Counted from the first letter of the stretch, positions 28,880 through 41,905 are shown. The stretch is 64,000 bases of DNA from Dugong dugon (GCA_030035585.1 CM057464.1:30707465-30771464), one strand, 5' to 3'. A program made the numbers and translations. Notes: generated by a model not told the origin, from the sequence alone.

Positions 28880-29849
28880 AAGGTCAAATATTGTATGAGA
28901 CCTTTACTGTAAAAACTCATGAAAAGTTTACAGAAAAAAAGACACAATCTTTGTTGGTTATGAGGGATAGGAGGGGTAGGGGGGGAAACTAAATAGACAA
29001 TAGATAAATGGGAAATTTGGTGAAGGGTAAGACAGTACACAGTACTGGGGAAGCCAGCACAACTTGTACAAGGAAAGGTCACAGAAGCTCCATAGACACA
29101 TCCAAACTCCCTGAGGGACTGAATTGCTGGGCGGAGGGCTTTGGGAACCATGGTCTTGGGGAACAACTAGCTCAACTGGCATAACACAGTTTATAAAGAA
29201 AATGTTCTACATTCTACCTTGGTGAGTAGCGTCTGGGGTCTTAAAAGCCTGTAAGCAGCCTTTTAAGATAGTCCAGTGATCTCACCTGTTTAGGAGCAAA
29301 GGAGAATGAAGAAAACAAGATACAAGGGAAAGATTAGTCCAAAGGGCTAATGGACCACAACTACCTTGTCCTCTACCAGACAGAGTAAAGTACAACCAGA
29401 TGGTGCCCAGCTACCACCACTGACTGCTCTGACAGTGATCACAACAGAGGGTCTTAGATAGAGCTGGATAAAAATGTAGAATGAAATTCAAACTCACACA
29501 AAAAGACTAGACTTACTGACCTGACAGAGACCTGAGAAACCTAGAGAGTATGGCACCTGGACACCCTTTTAGCTCAGTAATAAAGTCACTCCTTAGTTTC
29601 ACAATTAAACCAAAGATTAGACAGCCCCATAAAACAAAACAGGACTAATGGGGCACACCAGTCCAGAAACAAAGACTAGAAGGCAGGAGGGGATAGGAAA
29701 ACTGGTAATAGGGAACCCAAGTTGGACAAGAGACAGTGTTGATATGTCATGGGCTTGTTAACCATTGTCATAAAACAATATGTGTACTAACTGTTAAAAG
29801 AAAAACTATTTGTTCTGTAAACCTTCATCTAAAGTACAATTAAAAAAAC
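28880..29849 (+). mobile_element. 3' UTR of L1 copy 2
   Basis: About 970 bp of L1 3' UTR with a single tail module. It contains a G-rich stretch near 28968-28987 (ggataggaggggtagggggg), a feature shared with many mammalian L1 3' UTRs. It ends with acaattaaaaaaac at 29849. Confidence 0.85.
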
Positions 29850-30504
29850 AAAGATTAAAAAAAAGTGGAAACTAAATAATATACTACTAAAAAACTATTG
29901 GGTCATAGAAGAAATCAAAGGGAAATTAAAAATTACTAAAATCAAACAAAAAATGAAAACACAACATGTGAAAACCTTTGGGACACAGCAAAAGCAATAC
30001 TTAGAAGAAAATTCATAGCAATAAACATGTGCATTAAAAAACAAGAAAGGTCCAAAATCATTACTTAAACTGACAACTTGAACAAATAGAAAAGAAAGAG
30101 CAAAAGAAGTTAAAAGCTACGGGAAACAAAGGAAATGCTAAAGATAAGGGCAGAAATAAATGGAATAGAAAATAGAAAAACAATAGAAAGAATTAACAAA
30201 GCTAGAAGTTGGTTCTTTGAAAGGATAAATACAATAGACAAATCAATAGCTAGATTGACATAAGAAAGAAAAAAAAAAAAACCAAAAGAGGTAAATAACA
30301 AAATTAAGAAATCAGTAACTGATGACATTACAACTGATCCCACAAAGATAAAGATCATAACTGATTACTGTGAAAAAATCTGCCTACAACAAATTTGAAA
30401 ACCTAGATGAAAAGGACAAATTCCTAAAAACATACTACCTGCCCAAACTAACATAGGGGTAGAAAATTTAAACAGACTTATCACAAAAGAAGAGATTGAA
30501 GATG

Positions 30505-30542
<38 letters not shown>

Positions 30543-33163
30543 GCCAACAACAAGAATTAAAAAGCCCAGGATGAGATGGCTACAGTGGAGAATTCTGCCA
30601 TACATTCAGAGAAGAGTTGACACCAGTCCTACTCAGTTTCTTCAAAAATACAGAAGAGGAATACCAAATTCTTTCTATGAAGCCAGCATAACCCTGATAC
30701 CTAAACCAGGCAAAGACACCACAAAAAAAGAAAATTACAGACCTCTGTCCCTTATGAGAAACCCTGGTGGCATAGTGGTTAAGTGCTATGGCTGCTAATC
30801 AAAAGGTCGACAATTTGAATCCAGCAGGCACTCCTTGGAAACTCTTTGGGGGCAGTTCTACTCTGTACTATAGGGTCACTATGAGTCAGCATCGACTTTA
30901 TGGCAACGTGTTTTTTTTTTTTTTTTGGGTCCCTTATGAACATAAATGCAAAATTTTTCAACAAAATTCTAGCCAACACCCTTCAACAACATATCAGAAA
31001 AACTATACACCATGGTCAAGGGGGATTCACACTAGGATTACAAGGGTGGTTGAACATTACAAAATCAATCAATATAACCCAGCACATAAATAGAACAAAG
31101 GAACAGAACAATATGATCATATTAATTGATGCAGAAAAGGCATTCGATAAAATTCAGCACTCTTTCCTGATAAAAATTCTCATCAAAATAGAAATAGAAG
31201 GGAAATTTCTCAACATAATCTAAACAGCCAGCAGTATATTCAACAGAGACGCTGAGAGTCTTCCCTTTGAGAACCGAAGTGAGACAACAATGCCCATTAT
31301 CACCACTCTTATTCAATATTGTACTGTTAAGTCCTAGCCAGAGCAATAAGACAAGAAAGAGCAATAAAATGTACTCAAATCAGAAAGGAAGTAGTAAAAC
31401 TAGCTCTATTTGCAGATGGCATGATCATATACATAGAAATCCTTAAAGATTCCACAACAAAATTTCTGGAACCAGTAGAAGAATTTAACAATGTTGCAGG
31501 GTATAAGGTCAACACACAAAACTCAGTTGGGTTCCTCTACACTAACAAAGAGTACCCTGAAAAAGAATTAAAGAAAAAAATGCCACTTACAATAGCCCCC
31601 AAATCGATAAAATACCTAGGAATTAACCTAACCAGGGACATAATAGACTTATACACTAGGGACAAAAGAGACTTATACAATGAAAATTATAATACACTAC
31701 TACAAGAGACTGAAAGAGTCCTACAAAAATGGAAAGACATACCATGCTCATGGATTGGAAGACTTAATGTAGTGAAAATGTCAATTCTACCTAATCTGCA
31801 GATACAACACAATCCCAATACAAATCCCAACAATATTCCTTACTGAAATGTAAAAACTAATGACCAAATTTATATAGAAAGGAAAGAAAACTCGAATAGC
31901 CAAAGAAATATTGAAGGCAAAGAATAAAGCAGGAGGCCCCACACTCCCCAATATCAAAGCATACTAGAAGACAGCCACTGTGATGAAAACAGCCTGTTGC
32001 TGGTTTAAAAACAGACACTTAGACCCGTGGAATACAATTGGGAACTCAGAATTAAATCCAGCCATTTACGGACAACTGATTTTCCACGGTGGTCAAAGTC
32101 CATTAGTGGGGCAGAATTAGTCTCTTTAATAAATAGTGTGGCAAAAATAGATACCCACCTACAGAAAAATGAAACAAGACCCCATACCTCACACCATACA
32201 CAAAAACTAACTCAAGATGGATCAAACACCTAAATATTAAACCTAAAACCATAAAATTCCTGGAAGAAAACATAGAAAACTATGGGATCTAATCTTTTGT
32301 AAAAATAGGATAACAAGCATAACAACAAATGAATGAATAGAAGAAAACAAAATAAACAAATGGGACCTCATAAAAATTAAAACTTATGCCCATTGAAAGA
32401 CTTTATGAAGAGTAAATAGACGACTCACAGACTTGGGAAAAATTTTCAGAAACAACTTATCTGATAAGGGTCTAATCTCTAAAATCTATAGAAAACTGCA
32501 ATAACTCAACAACAAAAAGACAAACAACCCAATCACAAAATGGACAAAGGACTTAAACAGAACCTTCACCAAAGAGGACACCCAAGCAGCCAACAAATGT
32601 ATGAAAAGATGTTCACAATCACCAGCCGTTAGAGAGATGCAAACCAAAACTATAATGAGATACCACCCTACCCCGGCAACAATGGAACTGATTAAAAAAA
32701 CAAAAACAAACAAACAAAAACAGATAACAACAAATGTTGGTGAGGATGTGGGGAGATCAGAACACTTATCCATTGCTGATGGGACTGTAAAATGGTAAAA
32801 CCACTGTGGAAAATGGTATGACATTTTCTCAAAAAACTAGAAATAGAACTAGCCTATGATCCAGCAATCCCACTTTTAGACGTATACCCTAGAGACATAA
32901 AAATAATGACACAAACAGACATATGTACACCCATGATCACTGCTGATTTTTTCACGATAACAAATAAACGGAAATAACTGAAGTGCCCATCAATGGATGA
33001 ATGAATAAACAAATTGTGCTAAGTACATACAGTGGAATAATATGCAACCATAAAGAAAAATGAGGAAACATATTATAATATGGATGGATCTGGAGGGCAT
33101 AATGCTACGTGAAATAAGTCAGGCATATAAGGACAAATATTGTATGATCCCTCTTTTATAAGC
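29850..33163 (+). pseudogene. L1 ORF2 remnant, RT and C-terminal part (copy 4)
   Basis: The continuation of the older L1 after the nested copy 2. Reverse-transcriptase sequence is recognisable: [20 protein letters not shown] at 30685-30750, then (after an AfroSINE) [14 protein letters not shown] near 31124. The catalytic FADD motif reads FADG near 31412. A 32-base A-run at about 30511-30540 sits where other copies have a short A-run. The best open stretch is 31421-31846. ORF2 ends near 33163. Confidence 0.85.
30758..30928 (+). repeat. AfroSINE inside the older L1 ORF2
   Basis: A young-looking SINE with head gaaaccctggtggcatagtg, box-B-like region and tail gactttatggcaacg followed by a T-run. 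It has a perfect 11-bp target-site duplication, gtcccttatga, at 30747-30757 and 30929-30939. Confidence 0.95.
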
Positions 33164-33588
33164 AGAGAAGAGTACAAATGTTGAAAGACCAAGGTTCATT
33201 GGTGGTTACCAGGAAGATGAGGGGGGAATGGAAAGTACACTTTATATTGTAGAGACTTGTTATCTTTGATGATGAAAAAATTGACACTGAATGTGGATGT
33301 TGTGAGAACAACACAACCAAAGTAAAAATGAGTGTTTGAGCACATATGGATGAGTACAGGCATACTGGTATACGGGTAGGCACAGGTGTATACATATGGG
33401 AGAACATATAGAAGTATCTATACATACATGTAAATACAAATACGTGGGTGCAGGCACTTATATTCATTGAAAACCAAATATGGATACTCCTTGGACATAA
33501 CCAAATACCTTCCAAGATTGGTTTTCTGGGTTTGAAAGCTTAGGACCATAGTCTAATGGGAAAACTCAGTCAATTGGTATAACATAGT

Positions 33589-36085
33589 TTTATGCACCAA
33601 CTACTAAGGCCAAAGATGAAGAAACTGAAGATTTTTACCAACTTCTGCAGTCTGAAATTGATTGAACATGCAATCAGGATGCATTGATAATTACTGGCGA
33701 TTTAGAATGCAAACGTTGGAAACAAAGAAAAAGGATTGGTAGTTGGAAAAATATAGCCTTGGTGATAGACATGATGCCTGAGATCGCATGATAGAGTTTT
33801 GCAAGACCAATGACTTCTTCATTGTAAATACCCTTTTTCACTAGCATAAACAGCAACTATACATGCGGACCTCAACAGAAGGAATACACAGGAATCAAAT
33901 CAACTACATCTGTGGAAAGAGACAATGGAAAAGCTAAATATCATCAGTCAGAGCAAGGCCAGGGGCCGACTACGGAACAGACCATCAATTGCTCATGTGC
34001 AAGTTCAAGTTGAAACTGAAGAAAATTAGAACAAGCCCATGAGAGCCAAATTACGACCTTGAGTATATCCCACCTGAATTTAGGGACCATCTCAAGAATA
34101 GATTTGATGCCTTGAACACTAATTACTGAAGACCAGATGAGTTGTGGAATGACTTCAAGGACATCATACGTGAAAAAAGCAAAAGGTCATTAAAAAGACA
34201 AGAAAGAAAGAAAAGACCAAAATGGATGTCAGAAGAGACTCTGAAACTTGCTCTTGAAGGTCAAGTAGGTAAAACAAAAGGAATAAATGATGAAGTAAAA
34301 GAACTGCACAGATGATTCGAAAGGGCAGCTTGAGAAGAAAAAGTAAAGTATTATAATGATATGTGCAGAGACCTGGAGATAGAAAACCAAAAGGGAAGAA
34401 CACACTTGACATTTCTCAAGATGAAAGAATTGAAGAAAAAATTCAAGCCTCGAGTTACAATACTGAAGGATTCTATGGGGAAAATATTAAATGACACAGG
34501 AAGCACCAAAAGAAGATGGAAGGAATACACAGAGTCACTACACCAAAAATAATTGGTCGATGTTCAACCATTTCAGGAGGTAGCATATGATCAGGAACCG
34601 ATGGTACTGAAGGAAGAAGTCCAAGCTGCATTGAAAAAAAACCTCCAGGAATAGAAGAAATACCTACTGAGATGTTTCAACAAACAGATACGCGCTGGAA
34701 GTGCTTACTTGTTTATGCCAAGAAATTTGGAAGACAACTGCCTGACCAACCGACTGGAAAAGATCCATATTTATGCTTATTCCCAAGAAAGGTGATCCCA
34801 CCAAATGTGGAAATTGTCTAACAATATCATTAATATCACATGCAAGTAAAATTTTGTTGAAGATCATTCAAAAGTGGCTGCAGCAGTATATCAACACGGA
34901 ATTGACAGAAATTCAAGCCAGATTCAGAAGAGGATGTGGAACCAGGGATATCATTGCTGATGTCAGATGGATCCTGGCTGAAAGCAGAGAATACTAGAAA
35001 GAAGTTTACCTGTGTTTTATTGACTATGCAAAGGCATTCGACTGTGTGGATCATAACAAATTAGGAATAACGTTGCAGAGAATGAAAATTCCAGAACACT
35101 TAATTGTGCTGATGAGGAACCGGTACTAGATCAAGAGGCAGTGGTTGGAATAGAACAAGGGGATACTGCGTGGTTTAAAGTCAGGAAAGGTGGCTGTAGT
35201 CAGGGTTATATCCTTTCACCATACTTATTCAATCTGTATGCTGAGCAAATAATCCAAGAACCTGGACTATATGAAGAAGAATGGGGCATCAGGATTAGAG
35301 GAAGACTCATTAACAGTCTGCGATGTGTAGATGACACAACCTAGCTTGCTAAAAGAGGACTTGAAGCAGTTACTGATGAAGACCAAAGACCACAGCCTTC
35401 AGTACGGATTACACCTCAACGTAAAGAAGACAAAAATCCTCACAACTGGACCAGTAAACAACATCATGTTAAAAGGAGAAAAAATTGAAGTTGTTAAGGA
35501 TTTCATTTTACTTGGAGCTGCAATCAACACCCATGGAAGCAGCAGTCAAAAAATCAAAAGACACATTGCATTGGGAAAATCTGCTGCAAAAGACCTATAT
35601 AAAGTGTTGAAAAGCAAAGATGTCACCTTGAAGACTAAGGTGCGCCTAACCCACGCCATGGTATTTTCAATTGCCTCATATGCATGTGAAAGCTGGACGA
35701 TGAATAAGGAAGACCGAAGAAGAATTGATGCCTTTGAAATATGGTGTTGCCAGAGAATATTGAATATACCATGGACTGCCAAAAGAACAAACAAATCTGT
35801 CTGGAAGAAGTACAACTAGAATGTTCCTTAGAAGCAAGGATGGCGAGACTATGTCTCACATACTTTGGACATGTTATCAGGAGAGATCGGTCCCTGGAGA
35901 AGGACATCATGCTTGGTAAAGTAGAGGGTCTCTGAAAAAGATGAAGACCCTCAACGAGATGGCTGTAACAATGGGCTCAAGTATAACAAGGATTGTGACG
36001 ATGGTACAGGACCAGGCAGTGTTTCATTCTGTTGTACATAGGGTCTCTATGAGTTGGAACTGATTCAACGGCACCCAACAACAAC
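33589..36085 (+). mobile_element. RTE/BovB LINE, 5'-truncated and decayed
   Basis: A non-LTR retrotransposon of the RTE (BovB-like) clade, beginning inside the endonuclease domain (YAPTTKAKDEETEDFY, ITGDLECK, then a region like GSDHQLL near 33980). The reverse transcriptase follows: LIPKKGDPTKCGNC (34776), FIDYAKAFDCVDHNK (about 35016) and LRCVDDTT (35318), where YADD is expected. The characteristic RTE C-terminal part lies at 35331-35819 (KTKILTTGPV, FILLGAAINTHGSSS, SYACESWTMNKEDRRRIDAFEIWCCQRIL). Its last 80 bases (ctctatgagttggaactgattcaacgg) match the AfroSINE tail. Multiple stops show it is inactive. Confidence 0.9.
34773..35819 (+). pseudogene. RTE reverse-transcriptase reading-frame remnant
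   Basis: Three open pieces (34773-34997, 35141-35344, 35331-35819) cover the finger, palm and C-terminal regions of the RTE polymerase. The second catalytic region reads CVDD, and stops occur between pieces (first at 34995). Reading continues through changes of frame near 35060-35140. The 162-codon piece at 35331 is the best preserved. Confidence 0.85.
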
Positions 36086-36799
36086 AGTTCACAAAAATCA
36101 TGATCTGCATCCTAGTGAAGTGTGTAGCATCTAGGGTGTTAAAAGCTTGGGAACAATCATCGAAGATACAACTACTATTCTCTACTCACTAGGAGCAAAA
36201 ATGTAAGAAGGTAACAAAAAGCTCAGAGAAGAAATAATTCCACACAAGCCACTACCGAATCTAACCTGAAACTAGAACTAGATGGTGACCAGCTACCACC
36301 ATGACCAGAGTCACAACAGGTTGTTCTGGATATGATGGGAGAAAAATGTGGAGCAGAACTCAAATTATTAAAAAAAAAAAAAAATCCAGACAAACTGGAA
36401 CAGTAGGTAACAGAGGACTCCTTGAGACTGTCTCCCTAAGACACTCTTTAAACCTAGAACCGAGCCTATCCCCGAGGTCACCTTTTAGCAAAATAGCAGA
36501 GTGGCACACAAAATAAAGGATATTACCAGTAAGATTGGTGCTGTGTTTAAAAACCATCTGTATGAGACTAAAAATAAACAATTACTTAAAAGTAAAGATA
36601 AGAATATAAGGGGGCAGGGAAACTAGAGTCCTGGAAGTGGAACAAACAGAACACAATTAAAGAGAATGTTGACACATCCTGATAAATGTAACAATGTCAC
36701 TGAACAATTTGTGTGAATATTGGCAAATGGGAACCTAAATTACTGTGTAAACTTTCACAAAAAACTCAATAAATATTATTTAAAGAAAGGAAGAGAGTA

Positions 36800-37618
36800 G
36801 CTGCTGTGGCTGCTTATGTAGAATCAAATACCTCATGGGATTTGGTTTCTCGGCTTGGAGGTTTAGGGTCATGACATCCCAGTTAATTGGCCTAACAACA
36901 TATGTACTGCTTCTGTTCTACCTCATAGTTGGTTGCACAGTGCTTGGGGTTTTAAAAGCTTGCAAGCAGCTATCTAGGTCACAACAATTAGTTTATATTT
37001 GCCTGGAGCAAAAGAGGAAGATGGACAGTCAGAAATAGGAGGAGGAAATGGAATGTGTGGTTAATTGCCTCCATGAACAACTGCCTCCTCTGCAATGAGA
37101 CCAGAAGAACAGAATTGTGCCCAGCTACCATTACTGAACATTTTGATCCAAGATCCTATAGAAGAATCCTGGTCAAAAAGGAGAATTTAAAATTCTCGTG
37201 GACTTTAGACTTTCTTGAGCCATGAAGGGTGGATGGACCCCTGAAACGGTTGCCCTGAGATAATCTTTAAACCTTAAACCAAATATATCCCCTGAAGTCA
37301 TCTTAAAACTGAACAATAGTTTAGCTTAACCAGTAAAAAGGTCTGCCTTGAGCATTACGCTCTTTTAAGTACTGTCTATATGGGATCAAATTGACAACAG
37401 CAACTTGAAAGATTAGATAGGAACCTTAGGGGGTAGTGAGTTTATGTTAATGGGGGAGGAACAAGTCAGAAAAGGAGGGTGAGAATGGTTGTACAACTCA
37501 AAGAATGTAATCAATGTCACTGAACTATACATGTAGAAACTGTTGAATTAGTATATGTTTTGTTGTGTATATTCTCAACCACCACCACAACAAAATAAAT
37601 TTTAAAAAATTTTAAAAG
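36800..37618 (+). mobile_element. Another L1 3'-UTR copy (older subfamily)
   Basis: This stretch is homologous to 33500-36787 with the RTE removed (tttctcggcttggaggttta against ttttctgggtttgaaagctta), so it is a second copy of a related L1 3' UTR lying directly behind the first. Its tail module (gatcaaattgacaacagcaac, then atacatgtagaaact) also appears in the middle of the composite 3' UTR at 60520-60715. It could be a separate 5'-truncated insertion or a tandem duplication. Confidence 0.65.
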
Positions 37619-38994
37619 TTAGTAAGGATTCACAAAACCAAAAACAGGTAAAAATGTAGTTTAGTGATACATCCATTCATAATTTAGGGACTAACTGCTT
37701 GTTTAGGCTTGTCAGAGCCTAAGTGAAGTGGGAGCTCATAGTCAACAGTTTATTCAAAGAGAAAAAAGGGAGCTAGAAAAAGTCTCCTTCAGAGGAAATA
37801 ATGGAGTATTTCCACATCTAGTTAATTTAACCATGAATTACTTCAATAGCCCACCCCAATAGCAAACAAACAGGTTCAAACAATACATACAGGTTGCAGA
37901 CATTGAATCATCACTGTTTTTTTAAAAAATAGAAGGTACTGTAAAAGGCACAATCAAGTTTCCATTCCACGCAATGTTTTACTTAAAAATCGAAAAGATG
38001 TTTTGACACAGACTAAATGAAACCAATCCCTGGTATGGATAAGAATCAAAGCAAGAATTAAGCACAGCCACAAGAATAAATGGAACAAAGGTATTGTGAT
38101 TTTTTTTTTAAAAGGAATTGCTCCTCTCTATCAAGAGGAGAATGGGAAGGAAGGCAATAATGACATTTTCAAACATTAAGAAAAAAGGTATTAGTTCTGT
38201 GGGATGTAGGCACTCACAGTAAATGCAATGGATCTTCTAAGGTTTTCTTTGAAAAATCCTGGAAATCTAGCATTTGGAAATATTATCTATCTGATAAAGA
38301 ATTTGTTGCAGTCATACTTTATCCTAGCAAACTGGTAAATAGCAGATGTTTCCATCTATTTTCCAGTAGGTTGTGGATTCTGGGCAAACAGGTTTTAGCC
38401 AAAGGCGATAGTCGATTCTATTACTTCTCAACACTCAACTATTCTTGTTCACTGGGGACTGTGACCCAAGTTCAACTTGAGTTCCAAAGTGAAATATACT
38501 TGCTTATTTCAACGAACTCTCTGGTAGACTGTAATCTGCACAAAATTCAGTCTCAGTAACAGAAAAATCTTGGCTGAAGCTATCAAAGAAAATGAAATAC
38601 AGCAGAAGTCAGTCCCTTGGAATCAACCTGGAGGGCAACTGTCTGGGAAGTGTATTTAATGACAGAGATAGAGTGCAGCAGTGATATGTGTTCTGTCTGT
38701 ATTTATTGAGAGATAACCAGAGGTGAAGGAGTCAGCACAATGTGTATTCCCTGCCCTTGAACTAGTTAGGTAGAAGAAGGAGCGACAAGGAAAGCTTTTT
38801 CATATTTGGTGTCAAGTATGCAACTGTAACACCATCTTTAAAAGACTACAATTCAGAGGTAAACAAGCAAATGACATTATCGCTCTGATTTCTGTTTGGT
38901 TAGCAGTTGTCAGGATCTATTTTATCTAGAGACGGGCTAAGTAATCTCTTCCTCTGAGAGGACAGGGAAGAAAAGAGAAATCAAAACACTGGTG
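37619..38994. other. No gene identified
   Basis: AT-rich sequence without recognisable repeat or coding signal. Short frames such as 38371-38559 carry no motif. Confidence 0.5.
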
Positions 38995-39160
38995 CATTTT
39001 TGTTCATTCATTCAACAAATACTTACCACAGATGTTAATCACATCTACAAATACTTACCATAGGCCAGGTTCTGTTTTAGGTGTTTTTAGTATATCAGTA
39101 TACACAACAGATAAAGATCCTCCTGCAGCTTACATTTTAGTGAGGGGAGATAAGGAATAA
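38995..39160 (-). repeat. L2-like LINE 3' fragment
   Basis: ttcattcattcaacaaatac, followed by a ggccaggttctgttttagg segment and cttacattttagtgag. This is the reverse complement of the tgaatgaa-ending L2 3' end. Diverged. Confidence 0.6.
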
Positions 39161-39183
39161 AAAAAGCCATAATTTAAAAAATA

Positions 39184-39550
39184 TACAAGGCATTGGTAGC
39201 TCAGTGGTAGAATTCTTGTCTTCCCTGTGCAAGACCTGGATTCAATTCCCAGCCAGTATGCCTCCTGCACAGCCATCACCCATTTGTCAGTGGGGCCTTA
39301 TGTATTGTTATGATGCTGACAGGTTTCAGCTGAGCTGAGAGATATTAGGAAGAAAGACCTGGTGATCTACTTCTGAAAATCAGTCAATAAAAACCTTACA
39401 AACACAACAGAATAATGTCTGATGTAGTACTGCAAGATGCAAACATAACAATGATCATGAAGACGGTGCAGGACTTGGTAACATTTTATTCTGTTATACA
39501 TCTGGTTGCCATGAGCTGGAGTCAACTCCACAGCAACTAATAACAACAAC
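39184..39550 (+). repeat. Composite SINE with a tRNA-Gly-like head and RTE-like tail
   Basis: The head (ggcattggtagctcagtggtagaattcttg, continuing to ggattcaattcccagccagtatgcc) resembles tRNA-Gly with box A and box B. The rest is AfroSINE/RTE-like: gacctggtgatctacttctgaaaatcag in the middle, then a segment found at 35983-36075 in the RTE (gatcatgaagacggtgcagg) and the tail gccatgagctggagtcaactcc. The other AfroSINEs here have a different, ccctggtggc-type head. Confidence 0.7.
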
Positions 39551-39598
39551 TGATATAAAAGATGCAGGGATAGAGTTTAAAGTTAAAAGTTCTGCCCA

Positions 39599-40352
39599 GA
39601 TCATGGAAGCTCCATAGACACATCCAAACTCCCTGAGGGACCGAGTTTCTGGGCTGAGGGCTGTGGTGACCATGGTCTTGGGGAACATCTAGCTCAACTG
39701 GCATAAGATAGTTTATAAAGAAATGTTCTACATTCTTCTTTGGTGAGTAGCGTCTGGGGTCTTAAAAGCCTGTGAGCGGCCATCTAAGATACTCCACTGG
39801 TCTCACCCCTTTGGGAGCAAGAGAGAGTGAAGAAATCTAAAGATACTAGGGAAATGTTAGCCCAAAAAACTAATGGACCACAACTACCACGGCCTCCACC
39901 AGACTGAGTCCAGTGCAACTAGATGGAGCCCATCTACCACCACCAACTGCTCTGACAGGGATCACAACAGAGGTTTCTGGACAGAGATATAGAAGGATGT
40001 AGAACAAAATTCTAACTCACAAAAAAAGACCAGACTTACTGACCTGATAAAGACCAGAGAAACTCCAAGAGTATGACCCCCTGACATCCTTTTAGCTCAG
40101 TAATGAAATCACCCTTCAGCCAAAGATTAGACAGGCCCATAAAACAAAACAAGGAGCACACCAGCCCAGAGGCAAGGACTAGAAGGCAGGAGGGGACAGG
40201 GAAGCTGGTAATAAGGAACCCGAGGTCAAGAAGGGAAAGTGTTGACATGTCATGGGGTTGTTAACCAATGTCATAAAAGAATATGTGTACTGTTTAATGA
40301 GAAACTAGTTTGTTTTGTAAATCTTCATCTAAAGTAAAATTGAAAAAAAAAA
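39599..40352 (+). mobile_element. 5'-truncated L1 (3' UTR only)
   Basis: About 750 bp of L1 3' UTR (gatcatggaagctccatagac onward) with a single tail module and poly-A at 40342-40356. The target-site duplication is aagttctgccca (39587-39598) against aaattctgccca (about 40353-40364). Confidence 0.85.
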
Positions 40353-40443
40353 AAAATTCTGCCCATAAATTAATTGTCTCCAATTTGAGGATTCCCTCAT
40401 GACGTGGTTCTTTGAAAGCATCAGGCCTATCTGCTTCCAAGGG

Positions 40444-40651
40444 TTGTTGTTGTTGTTAGGTGCCCTGGAGTTGATTCTGACTCACAGTGGCTCCATGCCA
40501 CAGAGCAGAACTGCCCCATAGAGTTTTCTAGGTTGTAATCTTTGTGGGAACAGATCACCAACTCCTTCTCCTGTGGAGTTGCTGGTTGGATTTGAATCAC
40601 CAAACTTTTGGTCAACATCCATGCTCTTAGGTATTATGCCACCAGGGCCCT
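40444..40651 (-). repeat. AfroSINE
   Basis: The minus-strand copy starts with gttgttgttgttaggtgccc, runs through a middle and ends with the head complement tatgccaccagggccct. Confidence 0.85.
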
Positions 40652-41065
40652 AGCCTTCAAAAGTGAGTGGTGATATATGTAGTCCCAAATACTGGCTTGA
40701 TCCCTCGAATATTTACAAAGGGTACCTCAAGGCTGCAGAGCCTCGAATAAAGGATAAATCAGAAGGACAGCATTGGCAAGTGCTGCAAAGGTTAAATCTT
40801 GGAATATAGTGAAGCTCTAAGTAGGAAATTGACTCACAAGTTCAGAAGCCAGAAAGATTAGGAACAGATCAGAAAGTCCAAGGGAAGTTGGGTCAGAAAT
40901 TATGAACAGAAAGAGAATCACTGGCCACTGCTAATGTGATGCTGGCATGAGAGTTAGTCAGCTAAAGACCTAAGGCAAGATGAGGTCATCATGACACTTG
41001 TCTCCAGGACTTGAGACTGGTGGGTATATTCTACATGACTCTCAAAATTATTTTAACCTGATCAT
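40652..41065. other. No gene or recognised repeat
   Basis: Unremarkable sequence between SINEs; no coding signal seen. Confidence 0.45.
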
Positions 41066-41150
41066 TGCTGCTATTAGATGCCATCAAGTTGGCTCCAACT
41101 CATGGCGACCTCATGTGTAACAGAATGAAATGTTGTCCCTTACGGTACTG
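41066..41150 (-). repeat. AfroSINE/RTE tail fragment
   Basis: A short piece (gctgctattagatgccatcaa, actcatggcgacctcatgtg) equal to the complement of the shared AfroSINE/RTE 3' end. It is too short to say which family it came from. Confidence 0.65.
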
Positions 41151-41715
41151 TGAAAACCTCATGGAATCTGATCATAATAGTCCCTATTTCTATTTTTGCA
41201 GTTAAGGATTTGTCATAAATATTTTCCTAACAACTAAAAACACCACATTGCAAGGAATTAGCTAATATCTGTCATTGAAATAACCATACGTTCTATAGCA
41301 AAGAAGAAAACTGCTATGTGGCTAAAAGATAAGGTTGTCTTATGCTTACGTACCTATAAGAGTTTAGGGGTTTTTTATGTGAAAGCTCATGTTATTAAGA
41401 TTTTGTCTATTCTACTTAGGTTTTTTTTTTTCTGAATACTTCTGTACAACATGCAATTCAGGATTTATAGTGGACAAACAATTGAACTCATGTTGCGGTC
41501 ACAGGGATGTGGGTTATATTCTAACAGGTAAACTATAGAACACAGCCCCTTCATTATATCCTGATGGATTTTACATTTGAGTCAGGGTTTTACAACATGT
41601 TTTTATTCTTAATCTTCCACTTGGCTTCTCTCTCCATTCTGTACAGAATTTTACTGTGTAGCTCTCTTAGACACAGAGAAAGTAAAAATCTTTTCTTCTA
41701 TTTTTTTAAATTTAT
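41151..41715. other. No gene or recognised repeat
   Basis: AT-rich; no open frame of note. Confidence 0.45.
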
Positions 41716-41905
41716 GTCAAACAGTTAATGTACTCAGTTGCTGACCAAAAGGCTAGAGGTTCAAGTCCACCCAGAGACACCTTCAAAGAAAGTCTTGGCC
41801 ATCTACTTCTGAAAAACCAGCCATGGAGCACAGTTCTACTCTGACATACATGGAGCCAGCATGATTTGGAGTCGACTCGACGGCAACTGGTTGATTTGGC
41901 TGTAT
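41716..41905 (+). repeat. AfroSINE, diverged
   Basis: Head remnant (gctgaccaaaaggctagagg), middle (ggccatctacttctgaaaaac) and tail (ttggagtcgactcgacggc). Confidence 0.8.

Larger units (their letters stand above)
33164..36787 (+). mobile_element. 3' UTR of the older L1, split by an RTE
   Basis: The 3'-UTR sequence of the older L1 lies at 33164-33588 and resumes at about 36086. In younger copies the two flanks are adjacent (compare 6907-6960: cataacacagtttataaag). It ends near 36787 in an A-rich tail after ctcaataaatatt. The RTE occupies the gap. Confidence 0.75.

Noticed and set aside
30511-30540. Poly-A tail of a separate retrocopy
   Set aside because: L1 ORF2 continues on both sides in the same order, so it is an expanded A-run inside ORF2.
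33156-33515. Minus-strand open frame of 119 codons with repetitive Tyr/Cys
   Set aside because: Antisense to the 3' UTR of the older L1.
39184-39257. A genuine tRNA-Gly gene
   Set aside because: The stems are imperfect, the anticodon loop is irregular and the sequence runs straight into a SINE body; better read as a SINE head.
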